Positions 53,776 to 62,978 are shown, counted from the stretch's first letter. The stretch is DNA of 64,000 nt from Pleomorphochaeta sp. (GCA_028532815.1 JAQQAS010000003.1:1-64000), one strand, 5' to 3'. Program-made: numbers and translations. The notes: generated by a model from the sequence alone, not told the origin.

Positions 53776-54860
53776 TATTTAGCCTCCTCAGCATGGAATT
53801 TTTTCCATATTTTATCCATTAAATATTTATCATTTAGAACTTGTTGAGCTGCAACAATTACTAAAATAATAATACCTTCTAAAACTTGTACCATATTAGC
53901 TGGAACTCCAACAATTCTTTGAGTCATATCAGCACCTACTAATAGTAAACCAAACAGGAATGAAGCTGGAATAATACCCGCTGGATGGAGTCCACCAAAT
54001 AAAGCTACAACCAAACCAGAGAATCCATAACCACTAGTTATACCCTCAATGGCTCTGTGGTGAACACCTAATATTTCAACACTACCTGCAATTCCTGCAA
54101 AAGCACCAGATATTACCATTGATACAGTTACAAAAAATGCAACTTTTATTCCACCATATTTAGCAGCCTTTTCACTTGCACCTGCAGCTCTTAGTTTATA
54201 ACCAAAGGACGTTTTCCATAACAAAATATAAATAAATATTGCTAAAACAAATACTAGAAATATACCTGTATGTAACCTAGTACCTCTAATTAATCTATCA
54301 AGCCAAACAGTCTTTTCTAATCTCATTGATTGTGGAGTTCCACTGCCTAATGTTAATTCAGCTGGATCAATCATTGGGCCTCTTAAAAAGAAAGTATAAA
54401 ACTGTGCAGCTATATAATTTAACATAACGGTTGAAAGTAATTCGCTAACCTTCAATTTTGCTTTTAATATTCCAGGAATAAAACCCCAAATACCACCACC
54501 GATTGCACCACATACTACAATAATTATAATATTTAAAGGTCGAGGAACATTATAAAATGCAAGAGCTGCCGCTGTAGATGTTAAAATACCAATAGCCATT
54601 TGACCTTCAGCACCAATATTAATAATACCAGATCTATAGGCTACAGTGATTCCTAAAGCAATTACTGATAAAGGAATCGAACGAATAATAACTTCAGTTA
54701 ATTGAATCTTATTTTTTAAAGGCTCTGTTAATATAACAAGATAAGTTCTAAATACATCTGCATCTATTGTTACAAGTATAACAGACCCAATTAACAATGT
54801 TGCAATAACAGCTATTAATATAATTGAAGTCTTATATAAAATTTTAAATTGTCTAGTCAT
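53775..54860 (-). CDS. Nucleoside ABC transporter permease 1 (RnsC/NupP-like)
   Basis: This 361-residue membrane protein has RSGIINIGAEGQMAIGILTSTAAALAF near residue 80, KLKVSELLSTVMLNYIA near 152 and RAAGASEKAAKYGGIKVAF near 225, typical of the first BMP-linked permease. Its start overlaps the ATPase gene by 8 bp, indicating one transcript. Confidence 0.9.
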   Translation of the reverse strand: MTRQFKILYKTSIILIAVIATLLIGSVILVTIDADVFRTYLVILTEPLKNKIQLTEVIIRSIPLSVIALGITVAYRSGIINIGAEGQMAIGILTSTAAALAFYNVPRPLNIIIIVVCGAIGGGIWGFIPGILKAKLKVSELLSTVMLNYIAAQFYTFFLRGPMIDPAELTLGSGTPQSMRLEKTVWLDRLIRGTRLHTGIFLVFVLAIFIYILLWKTSFGYKLRAAGASEKAAKYGGIKVAFFVTVSMVISGAFAGIAGSVEILGVHHRAIEGITSGYGFSGLVVALFGGLHPAGIIPASFLFGLLLVGADMTQRIVGVPANMVQVLEGIIILVIVAAQQVLNDKYLMDKIWKKFHAEEAK

Positions 54861-56370
54861 TATTAACTCCTGCCATTAACATACCTATTTCTCTTCTTGT
54901 TGCTGTTTTTGCAGGAAGAACTTTTTGAATATGCCCTTTAAAAATAACTGCGATATTATCTGAAAGATTCATAATCTCATCTAATTCTTCACTAATTAAT
55001 AAAATTCCAACACCATTTTTTCTCATTTCAAGCAACTTAGAATGAATAAATTGAGCAGCCCCCATATCTAAGCCTCTTGTTGGATAAACGGCAACTAAAA
55101 ATTTAGGTTTTCTTGCAATCTCTCTTGCAAGAATAACTTTTTGGATATTCCCTCCCGAAAGAGCTCCAGCACTTAAGGATGTATTTACACAACGAATATC
55201 AAATTGTTCTCTTAATTTTTCAGCATTGTCATTGATTGCTTTATTATTAATTATTGTATGATTGGAGAATTGTTCATTTTCTATGTCTTTTAAAATAAGA
55301 TTTTCTTTAATAGAAAAAGAAGGAACAATTCCTTCAGTATTTCTATCTTCTGGGATATATCCCATACCTTTTTGAATAATATCTATTGGTGATGTATTTT
55401 CAATATGTTCGTTTAAAAAAAGGATCTCACCGCCATCTATTTTTCTAAGACCATTAATAATTTGGGCTAATTCAAGCTGTCCATTCCCAGATACACCTGC
55501 AAGACCCATTATTTCACCAGAGCGAACTTTTAAATTTAAATCATTTAAAGCTAAGAACCCTCGAATACTTTTAACATTAACATTCTTTAATTCTAAAGCA
55601 TAATCCCCAAATTCTTTCTCTTCATTATTTTCAGGCATTTTAACTTCTCGACCTGTCATTAACGCTGCTATATCGGAAGAACTATAATCATTAGTATCTC
55701 CACAAAAGACAATCTTACCATGTCTCAATATTGCTAATTTATGTGACAATTCTTTAACTTCTTTTAATTTATGAGAAATAAATATCATAGGAAGTTTTTT
55801 ATTCATTGTCTTCAACAATTGAATTAACTCATCAATTTCTTGAGGAGTTAGAGCACTTGTTGGTTCATCTAATATTAAAAACTTTGCTCCTAAGCATAAG
55901 GTTTTAACTAGTTCAACTTTTTGCTGTTCTCCGACTGACAATTGCCAAATGTATGCATCTGGATCAACCACCAAATCATATTTTTCACCAATTTCTTCAA
56001 TTTTGCTGACAACAAAATCCATATCAAGTTTAACTTTTTTCCAAGCTTTTTTTAAACCTAATGCTATATTTTCTTTTACAGTTAAGTTAGGAACTAACAT
56101 ATATCTTTGGTGAACCATTCCTATACCACAACCGAAAGAATCATTTGGGGAAGTAAAACAAACTTTTTGTCCATTTAAAATAATACATCCACCATCACTT
56201 TGATATAAACCCATTAAAACGTTCATCAAAGTTGTTTTTCCAGCTCCATTTTCACCAACTAAAGCAAAAATTTCACCTTCTTTTACTTCTATGGTAACAT
56301 TATCTAAGGCTTTCATTCCTGGGAATGTTTTTGTAATGTTTTCCATTCGAAGACTTGTAATCTTATCCAT
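54853..56370 (-). CDS. Nucleoside ABC transporter ATP-binding protein, two ABC domains (RnsB/NupO-like)
   Basis: The 505-residue protein has a first nucleotide-binding domain with Walker A GENGAGKT (about 39), signature LSVGEQQKVELVKTL and Walker B FLILDEPTSALTP. In the second domain the P-loop is changed (GVSGNGQLELA), as usual in this family, with signature LSGGNIQKVILARE. It powers the importer. A long hairpin lies between this gene and the upstream binding-protein gene. Confidence 0.94.
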   Translation of the reverse strand: MDKITSLRMENITKTFPGMKALDNVTIEVKEGEIFALVGENGAGKTTLMNVLMGLYQSDGGCIILNGQKVCFTSPNDSFGCGIGMVHQRYMLVPNLTVKENIALGLKKAWKKVKLDMDFVVSKIEEIGEKYDLVVDPDAYIWQLSVGEQQKVELVKTLCLGAKFLILDEPTSALTPQEIDELIQLLKTMNKKLPMIFISHKLKEVKELSHKLAILRHGKIVFCGDTNDYSSSDIAALMTGREVKMPENNEEKEFGDYALELKNVNVKSIRGFLALNDLNLKVRSGEIMGLAGVSGNGQLELAQIINGLRKIDGGEILFLNEHIENTSPIDIIQKGMGYIPEDRNTEGIVPSFSIKENLILKDIENEQFSNHTIINNKAINDNAEKLREQFDIRCVNTSLSAGALSGGNIQKVILAREIARKPKFLVAVYPTRGLDMGAAQFIHSKLLEMRKNGVGILLISEELDEIMNLSDNIAVIFKGHIQKVLPAKTATRREIGMLMAGVNND

Positions 56371-56380
56371 AATGCACCTT

Positions 56381-56415
56381 TTAAAAAGGACATCTATTTA
56401 TACATAGATGTCCTT
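56381..56415 (-). terminator. Attenuator-like hairpin between the nucleoside-binding protein and ABC genes
   Basis: A perfect 12-bp stem (AAGGACATCTAT 56386-56397 and ATAGATGTCCTT 56404-56415) with a 6-base loop. On the minus strand a short T-run (TTTTT, overlapping the stem end) follows, before the ATPase gene. It should partly terminate or protect the upstream message, favouring binding-protein expression. Confidence 0.75.
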
Positions 56416-56431
56416 AATCAGTTATTGTTTC

Positions 56432-57466
56432 TTATAATTGAGAGTAATCTACACTTTTCCAATCAACAGAATTTGGATTATTAACAAATTCAGAAATCTG
56501 AGCATTAATAGCATCTTCTAAATCACTACCATATAAATCACTTAAAGCTTCATTAAATCCGAAGATAAATCCACCATTAGCGAAGTTCATTGGTACGCAA
56601 TAACCACCTTTAACACCATTTTTAACATTTTCTACTAGAGAAACTATTACAGGAGCATAATCATAAGATGATGCAGCAACACATTTTAATTGGCCTTCTG
56701 CCATTTTTAATTGTGCTAAATCTTGTCCAACCCACCAGATGTCTTCATCTGGATAATCAGCTGTTGCTCTAAGAGCACCTAAAGCTTGTTGTGAAGAACC
56801 TGTTAATACATCAACACCTGCTTTAATTTGAGATTGAGCTACTTCTCCAGCTTTAATATAATCAGAGAAAGAACCTGTATGAGCAACCATAACTTCAACA
56901 TCAGGTTTTACACTTTTTGCACCTAAAACAAATCCTCTGTTATAACGAGCTGCGTCTCCACCATCAACTGGACCAACAACACCTAAAACATCAACTTTTG
57001 AGATAGTTGCTGCAATTATTCCAGATAAATAACCTGTTTCTTCACTTTCTGGCATATAAGTTACAACATTTTCTGGACCAACTTCAGCACTCGTTCCAAA
57101 AGCAAAAGTTACATCTGGATATTCATCAGCCATTTCAAGAATTAAATTCTTATATTGAGCACCATGACCAATAATAATATCATAACCATCAGCAACATAT
57201 TGTCTTGCAGCAGAACCAGCATCAACAGGTTTCATCTTTTCACTATAACTATATTCAATTTCGCCTGGCATTCTTTCTTGTGCAGCTAAGATACCATCGT
57301 GCATTGCTTGGCACCAACCCTTGTCATCAATAGTATTTTCTACAATTAATGCAACTTTTACTACACCATCATCTTCTTTTGCAGCGGATTCTTCACTTCC
57401 ACCTTGTGCAAATAATGATGCAGACAACACAACTAACATTAAACTTAATGCAACAATTTTTTTCAT
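56432..57466 (-). CDS. BMP-family nucleoside-binding protein (TmpC/PnrA/RnsA-like)
   Basis: The 344-residue exported protein has the leader MKKIVALSLMLVVLSASLFA followed by QGGSEESAA; there is no Cys at the cleavage site. The BMP domain has VALIVENTIDDKGWCQAMHDG, DIIIGHGAQYKNLILEMADEYPDVTFAFG, VGPVDGGDAARYNRGFVLGA and ADYPDEDIWWVGQDLAQ. Homologues in Treponema and others bind purine nucleosides. It has RBS AAGGAGAAAAAGC. It precedes the ABC subunits, and the deaminase is upstream. Confidence 0.92.
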   Translation of the reverse strand: MKKIVALSLMLVVLSASLFAQGGSEESAAKEDDGVVKVALIVENTIDDKGWCQAMHDGILAAQERMPGEIEYSYSEKMKPVDAGSAARQYVADGYDIIIGHGAQYKNLILEMADEYPDVTFAFGTSAEVGPENVVTYMPESEETGYLSGIIAATISKVDVLGVVGPVDGGDAARYNRGFVLGAKSVKPDVEVMVAHTGSFSDYIKAGEVAQSQIKAGVDVLTGSSQQALGALRATADYPDEDIWWVGQDLAQLKMAEGQLKCVAASSYDYAPVIVSLVENVKNGVKGGYCVPMNFANGGFIFGFNEALSDLYGSDLEDAINAQISEFVNNPNSVDWKSVDYSQL

Positions 57467-57515
57467 ATGCTTTTTCTCCTTATCGTATATGAAAGGCTTT
57501 AGAGGATAATTCCTC

Positions 57516-58019
57516 TTAATTCCAAAAACTTAAATGGTCCTTCAAAATAGCTTGTTTTAAAGCTTCATCTTTTGTTGGGCCACAAACAACCATATCTCTT
57601 TGTCCATGTTCTAAAACTTTGTGACAAGGTAAATCAAAAGTAGGATTTTCACTGTGATCCTTTGTACAACTTAATAATTGCTCTTCAGTTAATCCGAAAA
57701 CTATCCTACCCACATTTGTCCAATACACAGCACCTGTGCACATAACACAAGGTTCAAAGTTTGTGTACAAACTACAAGTTTCTAAAAACTCAGGACTATA
57801 TTTCTTTCCAGCTTCAATCATTACAGCAGTTTCAGCATGTAAACATGGACTTGCATTTTTATTATTTCCAACTTCAATTAATATATTACCATCTTTATCA
57901 GCTAATAGGGCTCCAAATGGATGACATCCTCGCTCTAGAGCCTCATGAGCAATACGAACAGTTTGATATAATAATTTTATATCTAACTCATTTAATTCCT
58001 TAAGTACAATGTTTGGCAT
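57516..58019 (-). CDS. Nucleoside/guanine deaminase (cytidine deaminase superfamily)
   Basis: The 167-residue zinc enzyme has HPFGALLADKDGN, the zinc/proton-shuttle motif CLHAETAVM (HAE near residue 63) and FEPCVMCTGAVYW (PCxxC near 90). Its size and pattern are close to GuaD-type guanine deaminases and to tRNA adenosine deaminase-like proteins. With a nucleoside importer downstream and a nucleosidase nearby it fits purine salvage. RBS GGAGATTGT. A 6-bp hairpin (57501-57516) lies between it and the binding-protein gene. Confidence 0.88.
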   Translation of the reverse strand: MPNIVLKELNELDIKLLYQTVRIAHEALERGCHPFGALLADKDGNILIEVGNNKNASPCLHAETAVMIEAGKKYSPEFLETCSLYTNFEPCVMCTGAVYWTNVGRIVFGLTEEQLLSCTKDHSENPTFDLPCHKVLEHGQRDMVVCGPTKDEALKQAILKDHLSFWN

Positions 58020-58084
58020 ACAATCTCCATTGAAAATAATTATAACATATTCAACATAGAATACAATAAATTTATTATATTATT

Positions 58085-58149
58085 TGAATAGCTATTCATA
58101 TTTATATTCACTATTTGTATAAATTTGCATTTTTTATGCAAATTGTCAA
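58085..58149 (-). promoter_or_regulatory. Control region with two inverted repeats upstream of the deaminase/importer genes
   Basis: TGAATAGCTATTCA (58085-58098) is a perfect 14-bp palindrome. AATTTGCAT (58122-58130) and ATGCAAATT (58136-58144) are 9-bp inverted repeats adjoining a minus-strand TTGACA (58144-58149). They are candidate operators; no -10 at ideal spacing is clear. Confidence 0.55.
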
Positions 58150-58237
58150 TCTATACCAAAATAAAACACTCGAAATTTTTAAGATTTAAAGAATAAATGT
58201 AATCTCATTATAAAACAGATGTATAATAAAACCCACT

Positions 58238-60967
58238 TTAGAGCAAATCTGATAAAGTACTATATAACTCATCTTTATTAATAGGTTTAGCTAAATGTGC
58301 ATTCATTCCTACATAAATACTTCTCTCAACATCATGAGCGAAAGCATTTGCACTTAAAGCTATAATTGGAACGGTTTTATTAAATTCCCTTATTTTTTCA
58401 GTTGCTTGTGTTCCATCCAAAATTGGCATACGTATATCCATTAAGATAGCATCATAATTATTTTCTTTAGCTAGATTTACACCTTCTAAACCATTATTAG
58501 CTATGGTAACAATAGCTTGTTTTTCTTCTAAAAGCTTTTTAATTATAATTTGATTTATTGAAACATCTTCACAAACTAGAATTTTTTTATTAATTAATTT
58601 TGATTCAGAATATTCATTATTCTTATATTTTTTATATTCTAAAACTTGATCTTTATTTGGAACTTTTAATGGCAAGTTTACATAAAATGTTGTTCCTTTG
58701 TGTAATTCAGATTCACAAGTGATAGTACCACCAAGAGCTTCAACTATATTTTTTGTAATAACTAAACCAAGACCTGTTCCGCCCTCTATTTCTGATAAAC
58801 AATTTGCTTCTTTTGAAAAAGGTTCAAACATGTGTTTTTGAAAACTTTTACTCATACCAACACCATTATCAGATATTGTGTGATATGCAATTATTTCACC
58901 TTTTTTATTTTTCTTAACAAGTAAATTCCAACTTACCTTTCCTCCAATAGGAGTATATTTAATTGCATTATTTAACAAATTAACTAGGATTTGCTTAAAT
59001 CGTTTCTCATCAAAAATAAGGAACTTTTCTTGAATTTCGTTTTTTCCAGAATAAGAAAAAGTAATATTTTTCTCATTAGCTCGTAATCTTACAATTCTCT
59101 CAATTGCTTTTGCAGTTGTTCCAAATTCTATAATACTGTTTTCAATATCTATTGTATGGGATTCTATCTTTTGGAAATCTAACAAATCATTTACTAAAGA
59201 TAATAGATAATCTGCATTTTCTTTAATCTGATTAAAATATTCACTAAATTTCGTAGGATTATTATCTTCAAGTCCAAACTCTGCTAAGCTTAAAATAGCG
59301 CCTAAAGGCGTTCTCATATCGTGACTCATTCTAGATAGAAAATCTGATTTTGCACTATTTGCAACAGCGGCCTCTCTTTGTGCTTTTACTAATTTTTTGT
59401 TTATCCTTTCTAACTTCTCATTTCGAACAATTTCTTTGGTCGCCAAATCTGTAACATCATATACAACAGTATATAGACTTCTATCTTTTGCTCTAAAAGA
59501 TAAGGCCCTTTTATGATATATTTTATTATCTATCTCAATAATATAAGTAACAGAATAACTACTACTTTTAATTTTTCTTGCTCCTTCTTCACAGGATGTA
59601 ATTCTTTTTTGACCGTAGGTATCAATTAAATTTATATGGGAATGAATATATTCATCATACTCTTTATATGTATAACTACTATAACCAGCTGGAAATCTTA
59701 TAAAATTATTGTCACTTGCTAAAACAACACAGGTCTTAGTGTTAGAATCTTGTCTCATAATAAATTCATTCTGCTCTGAAACAATAGCATTTAACATTTT
59801 TTCCATTTCGAGTCTTTCAGTTACATCATAAACATTTATAACCAATAGCATATGTTTTGTTGTAGGATCTTCAATGAAATTATAATTAGCACGCAAGGTT
59901 ACAATTTTGCCTTTAATATTTTGGTGATACTCTATACTATCGCTCTTATTGTCTAAATAATTTTGTTTAAATCTCTTAATATCAAAAAATTCTAGAAAAT
60001 TCTTCTTATCTTCCTCTCCCACTATATTATTATAGAAATCTGAAATAACTTTAGAAAAGTGTTTACCTTCATGGTCAGCTTTCTCAGAACTTAAAAAATA
60101 AAATACAACTAATTCAGTTTCTAAATCAAATCCATATAAAGCACCAACTTCAACATTCAAATTTTGTTTATAAGCAATTAAAGCTTTATATAAATTAAAA
60201 AGCCTTTCGTTTCTTTTTTCAGATGTAATATCTCTTATATATTCAATATAAGCTTCTTCACCATCCCATATAGTTTCAACTAAATGGACTTGAACTTTTT
60301 TATTATAATATTCACAATCTAACTCAAAAACATTATCAGCAATATTTGAAACTACAATAGGGCAATTGTTACAAGGATGATTAGTATTTCTAAAAAATTT
60401 AAAGCACGTAATTTTATCTATTGCTCCTTCATCATGTGGAAAGAGATTTTTGGCAGCTTTATTCAAATAGAGTAATTTAAAATTCTTTTTAGCAATCACA
60501 GCTACGGCATTTAAACTATCTTCGGCAATACTAACTTGTTGTGCTTGGACGTTTTTCTTAGAAGAAATAGTTCTAATTAGAGAATGAGAAATTTTTGTAT
60601 AAGTAAAATAAATAAAAAAAGATTTATCTTTAACTAAATAAGAGGAAACACAGTTTAAATAGAAATAATTATTATCTAAAGATTTTCTTGCCCTAAATGT
60701 AATTTCATGAGAAATTTTAGGCTTCATAATAATCTGTTTTGAAAAAGCTTCTAATTTCTCTCTATCTCTATCATATACTAAAAGATTTTCATCAATACTA
60801 GAATTCAAATATTTGAGAGCTTCAGTTTCTTCTATATTAAATAATTTACAAAAACCCAAGGATACATGTAAATAGCGAATCTCATCCTTTACAACTTGTG
60901 CAATACTAATTGGCATAGGTAATTGACTGAAATATTTTTTCTCTTCATTAGTTAAATAATATTGCAC
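58238..60967 (-). CDS. PAS-containing hybrid sensor histidine kinase
   Basis: The 909-residue protein has no transmembrane helix, so it is a cytoplasmic sensor. Several PAS-like domains fill residues 1-520, one containing HPCNNCPIVVSN (three Cys/His residues, near 200). After a coiled coil comes HisKA with FLSRMSHDMRTPLGAILS (His near 549), HATPase with DNGVGM and GGTGLGLVITKNIV, and one receiver (about 790-905; ILMDIRMPILDG). The kinase core is close to that of the 927-residue kinase. It lies upstream of the nucleoside locus on the same strand, with a 218-bp gap. Confidence 0.9.
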   Translation of the reverse strand: MQYYLTNEEKKYFSQLPMPISIAQVVKDEIRYLHVSLGFCKLFNIEETEALKYLNSSIDENLLVYDRDREKLEAFSKQIIMKPKISHEITFRARKSLDNNYFYLNCVSSYLVKDKSFFIYFTYTKISHSLIRTISSKKNVQAQQVSIAEDSLNAVAVIAKKNFKLLYLNKAAKNLFPHDEGAIDKITCFKFFRNTNHPCNNCPIVVSNIADNVFELDCEYYNKKVQVHLVETIWDGEEAYIEYIRDITSEKRNERLFNLYKALIAYKQNLNVEVGALYGFDLETELVVFYFLSSEKADHEGKHFSKVISDFYNNIVGEEDKKNFLEFFDIKRFKQNYLDNKSDSIEYHQNIKGKIVTLRANYNFIEDPTTKHMLLVINVYDVTERLEMEKMLNAIVSEQNEFIMRQDSNTKTCVVLASDNNFIRFPAGYSSYTYKEYDEYIHSHINLIDTYGQKRITSCEEGARKIKSSSYSVTYIIEIDNKIYHKRALSFRAKDRSLYTVVYDVTDLATKEIVRNEKLERINKKLVKAQREAAVANSAKSDFLSRMSHDMRTPLGAILSLAEFGLEDNNPTKFSEYFNQIKENADYLLSLVNDLLDFQKIESHTIDIENSIIEFGTTAKAIERIVRLRANEKNITFSYSGKNEIQEKFLIFDEKRFKQILVNLLNNAIKYTPIGGKVSWNLLVKKNKKGEIIAYHTISDNGVGMSKSFQKHMFEPFSKEANCLSEIEGGTGLGLVITKNIVEALGGTITCESELHKGTTFYVNLPLKVPNKDQVLEYKKYKNNEYSESKLINKKILVCEDVSINQIIIKKLLEEKQAIVTIANNGLEGVNLAKENNYDAILMDIRMPILDGTQATEKIREFNKTVPIIALSANAFAHDVERSIYVGMNAHLAKPINKDELYSTLSDLL

Positions 60968-61286
60968 TTATTTCCTCCCAATCTAGTAATAAAACTAATT
61001 ATACCATCTTGAAGGTTGGTTCACAACTAACATTTACTTAATACTATAAGTCTTATTCAAATATCACTTGAATTATTAAATGCACCCCCCTCTACTTTTT
61101 TTATAGGTTAATTAGTTGCAATAAATATTGCAAAAGATATAGTTGCATTTAGTAGTGCAAGATAATGTTTATTTAGTTATTTAGTTGTTTCACTCTTGTT
61201 TTCTGGATTTAAGAGGATTTACAATATTTTATTCTTGTTGGTTTTGTGTTTGGTTAGTTATTCAATTCAAGGAGGAACTAAAATTT

Positions 61287-62586
61287 TTGAATAACAACTT
61301 TAAACATTTAACTTCTAATGAAAGACATAAAATACATGGATTACTAGGTAAGCAATCCTTTAAACAAATTGCTAAGGAAATTAATAGGTCACCTTCTACT
61401 GTTTCTAGAGAAGTAAGAGCTCATATGCAGCTTAAAAGGAAAGGTGCTAAATGGAGTCATTACTTTAATGACTGTAAATTCAGAAAAACTTGTACTAAAG
61501 TCTACATGTTTGACAATACTAATTGTCCTGGGAAAAGATGTTCTACTTGTGGGAAGTGTAATTACACTTGTAAAGATTTTTGTTAAAGAGGAATGTCCTT
61601 TATTAGATAAACCATCTTACGTTTGTAATAATTGTAGTAATTATTTTAGGTGTGATTTAGAGAAAAGAGTTTATGATAGTATATATGCTCAAAAACAATA
61701 CAAAGCTGTATTAGTTGATAAAAGAGCTGGAATTGCTATTAATGAAGCTGAATTCCAATTTACTAATGATTTGATTACACCTCTAGTGAAGAAAGGACAA
61801 TCTTTTCATCACATTTATGAAACTCATAAATATGAAATACCTGTTAGGGAAAGAACACTTTATTCATATCAGCATTCAGGGTTATTTGATGTTGATAATT
61901 TTGATCATCCACGTCTTGTCAGATTTAAAAAGAGAATTAACACAAATAGGACTAAAAGGAAAATTGATAAAAAATGCCGTATAGGTAGAACCTATGAAGA
62001 TTACAAAGACTTTATTGATAATCATCCAGACATTCCTATTGTACAAATGGATAGTGTAGAAGGAACTAAAGGAGGTAAAGTATTGCTTACTATTCACTTT
62101 GTAAACTGCTCATTAATGTTAGCTTATATTAGAGATAGAAACACAGCACAATCTGTTATTGATATCTTTAACAATTTATATGAAAAATTAGGGCATGAAG
62201 ACTTTAAAAGATTATTTCCTTTGTGTTTGGGGGATAACGGGTCGGAGTTCAGCTCGCCAACAGAAATTGAACAAACAAATGATAATATTATCAGAACAAA
62301 GGTATTCTATTGTGACGTAATGTGCTCATTTCAAAAAGGTGCTTTAGAGGTAAATCATGAATTACTTAGGAGAGTAATCCCCAAACATCAATCAATAAAT
62401 CACTTGGATCAAGAAAAAACAAATTTAATGATGAGTCATATCAATTCTTACAAAAGAGGAAAGTTAGGAAATAATACTCCATACGAAATCTTTGAAAGAA
62501 TGTATGGGTCAAATATATTAAAAAAATTAAGCATTACTTACATCCAGGCCGATGAAGTAATGCTTCGCCCAAGTCTAGTTAAATAA
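61287..62586 (+). pseudogene. IS30-family transposase with a +1 frameshift
   Basis: Translation begins at TTG 61287 behind AAGGAGGAAC. The first frame gives LTSNERHKIHGLLGKQSFKQ, the HTH segment of IS30 enzymes, and a Cys-rich region (CPGKRCSTCGKCNYTCKDF), then ends at TAA 61584-61586. The second frame takes over at VKEECPLLDKPSYVCNNC and has the DDE residues in VQMDSVEG, CLGDNGSEFSSP and KGALEVNHELLRR. A T5 run at 61577-61581 is where one extra T would explain the shift. It is therefore either a dead copy, a sequencing error, or a +1 programmed shift. Confidence 0.85.
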
Positions 62587-62682
62587 CTAGAAAACACTAA
62601 AACAACCAAACACTAATACTTATGGGCACAGTAGAACCAATAAGAAATCGTAAACAAAATGATAGTGATTGCATTTAGTACT

Positions 62683-62720
62683 GCAAAAAAACAGATTATT
62701 TGCCAATCTGGGTTTTTTGC
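62683..62720. terminator. Terminator after the IS30-like transposase
   Basis: CAGATT (62692-62697) pairs with AATCTG (62705-62710), and the outer GCAAAAAA (62683-62690) can pair with TTTTTTGC (62713-62720). The symmetry suggests termination in both directions. Confidence 0.7.
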
Positions 62721-62978
62721 GCCCTTTGGTAATGACAAATAAACATCGTACCTTAATTTTTAGGCAGAAAAAGCAAAAAGTCAAACGAAAAAAATATTTT
62801 TCATCTAACTTTTTACTATTATGATTGCAGTAAGTATTGCAAATGCTCAAAAGGTTGCAGTTAATATTTCAATTGAGCAGTCTTATTCAAATATTATAAT
62901 TGTATAATATAATTTTCAATTTTTTATATCTATTTAAAATTCATTTATTTAATATAGTAAGCTTTTTTGATAATAAAA

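Larger units (their letters stand above)
61068..62872. repeat. Six 18-bp near-palindromes (TTGCA-N8-TGCAA type), three at each end of the IS30-like element
   Basis: Copies lie at 61068-61085, 61116-61133, 61143-61160, 62669-62686, 62825-62842 and 62855-62872. Four have both intact arms TTGCA and TGCAA; the outermost two are weaker. The copy at 61143 and that at 62669 differ at one position of 18. They may be transposase-binding sites. Confidence 0.75.
61049..62894 (+). mobile_element. IS30-like insertion element with 16-bp flanking direct repeats
   Basis: The identical 16-bp sequence AGTCTTATTCAAATAT stands at 61049-61064 and 62879-62894. Just inside, TTGAATTATTAAATGCAC (61068-61085) and the reverse complement of 62855-62872 (TTGAAATATTAACTGCAA) match at 15 of 18 positions and look like terminal inverted repeats. 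Between them is a frameshifted IS30-type transposase. A 16-bp duplication is longer than classic IS30 targets of 2-3 bp. The 319 bp left of the gene (60968-61286) hold only the kinase promoter region and the left end; the 392 bp to the right (62587-62978) hold the terminator and right end. Confidence 0.75.

Noticed and set aside
57900-58237. Purine riboswitch before the deaminase and nucleoside importer genes
   Set aside because: The gene functions invite one, but I could not find the conserved paired core. Only palindromes suited to protein binding are visible.
62620-62850. Minus-strand frame of 76 codons to the right of the IS30-like transposase
   Set aside because: It lies across the terminator and repeats of the element, has no ribosome site and unlikely composition.
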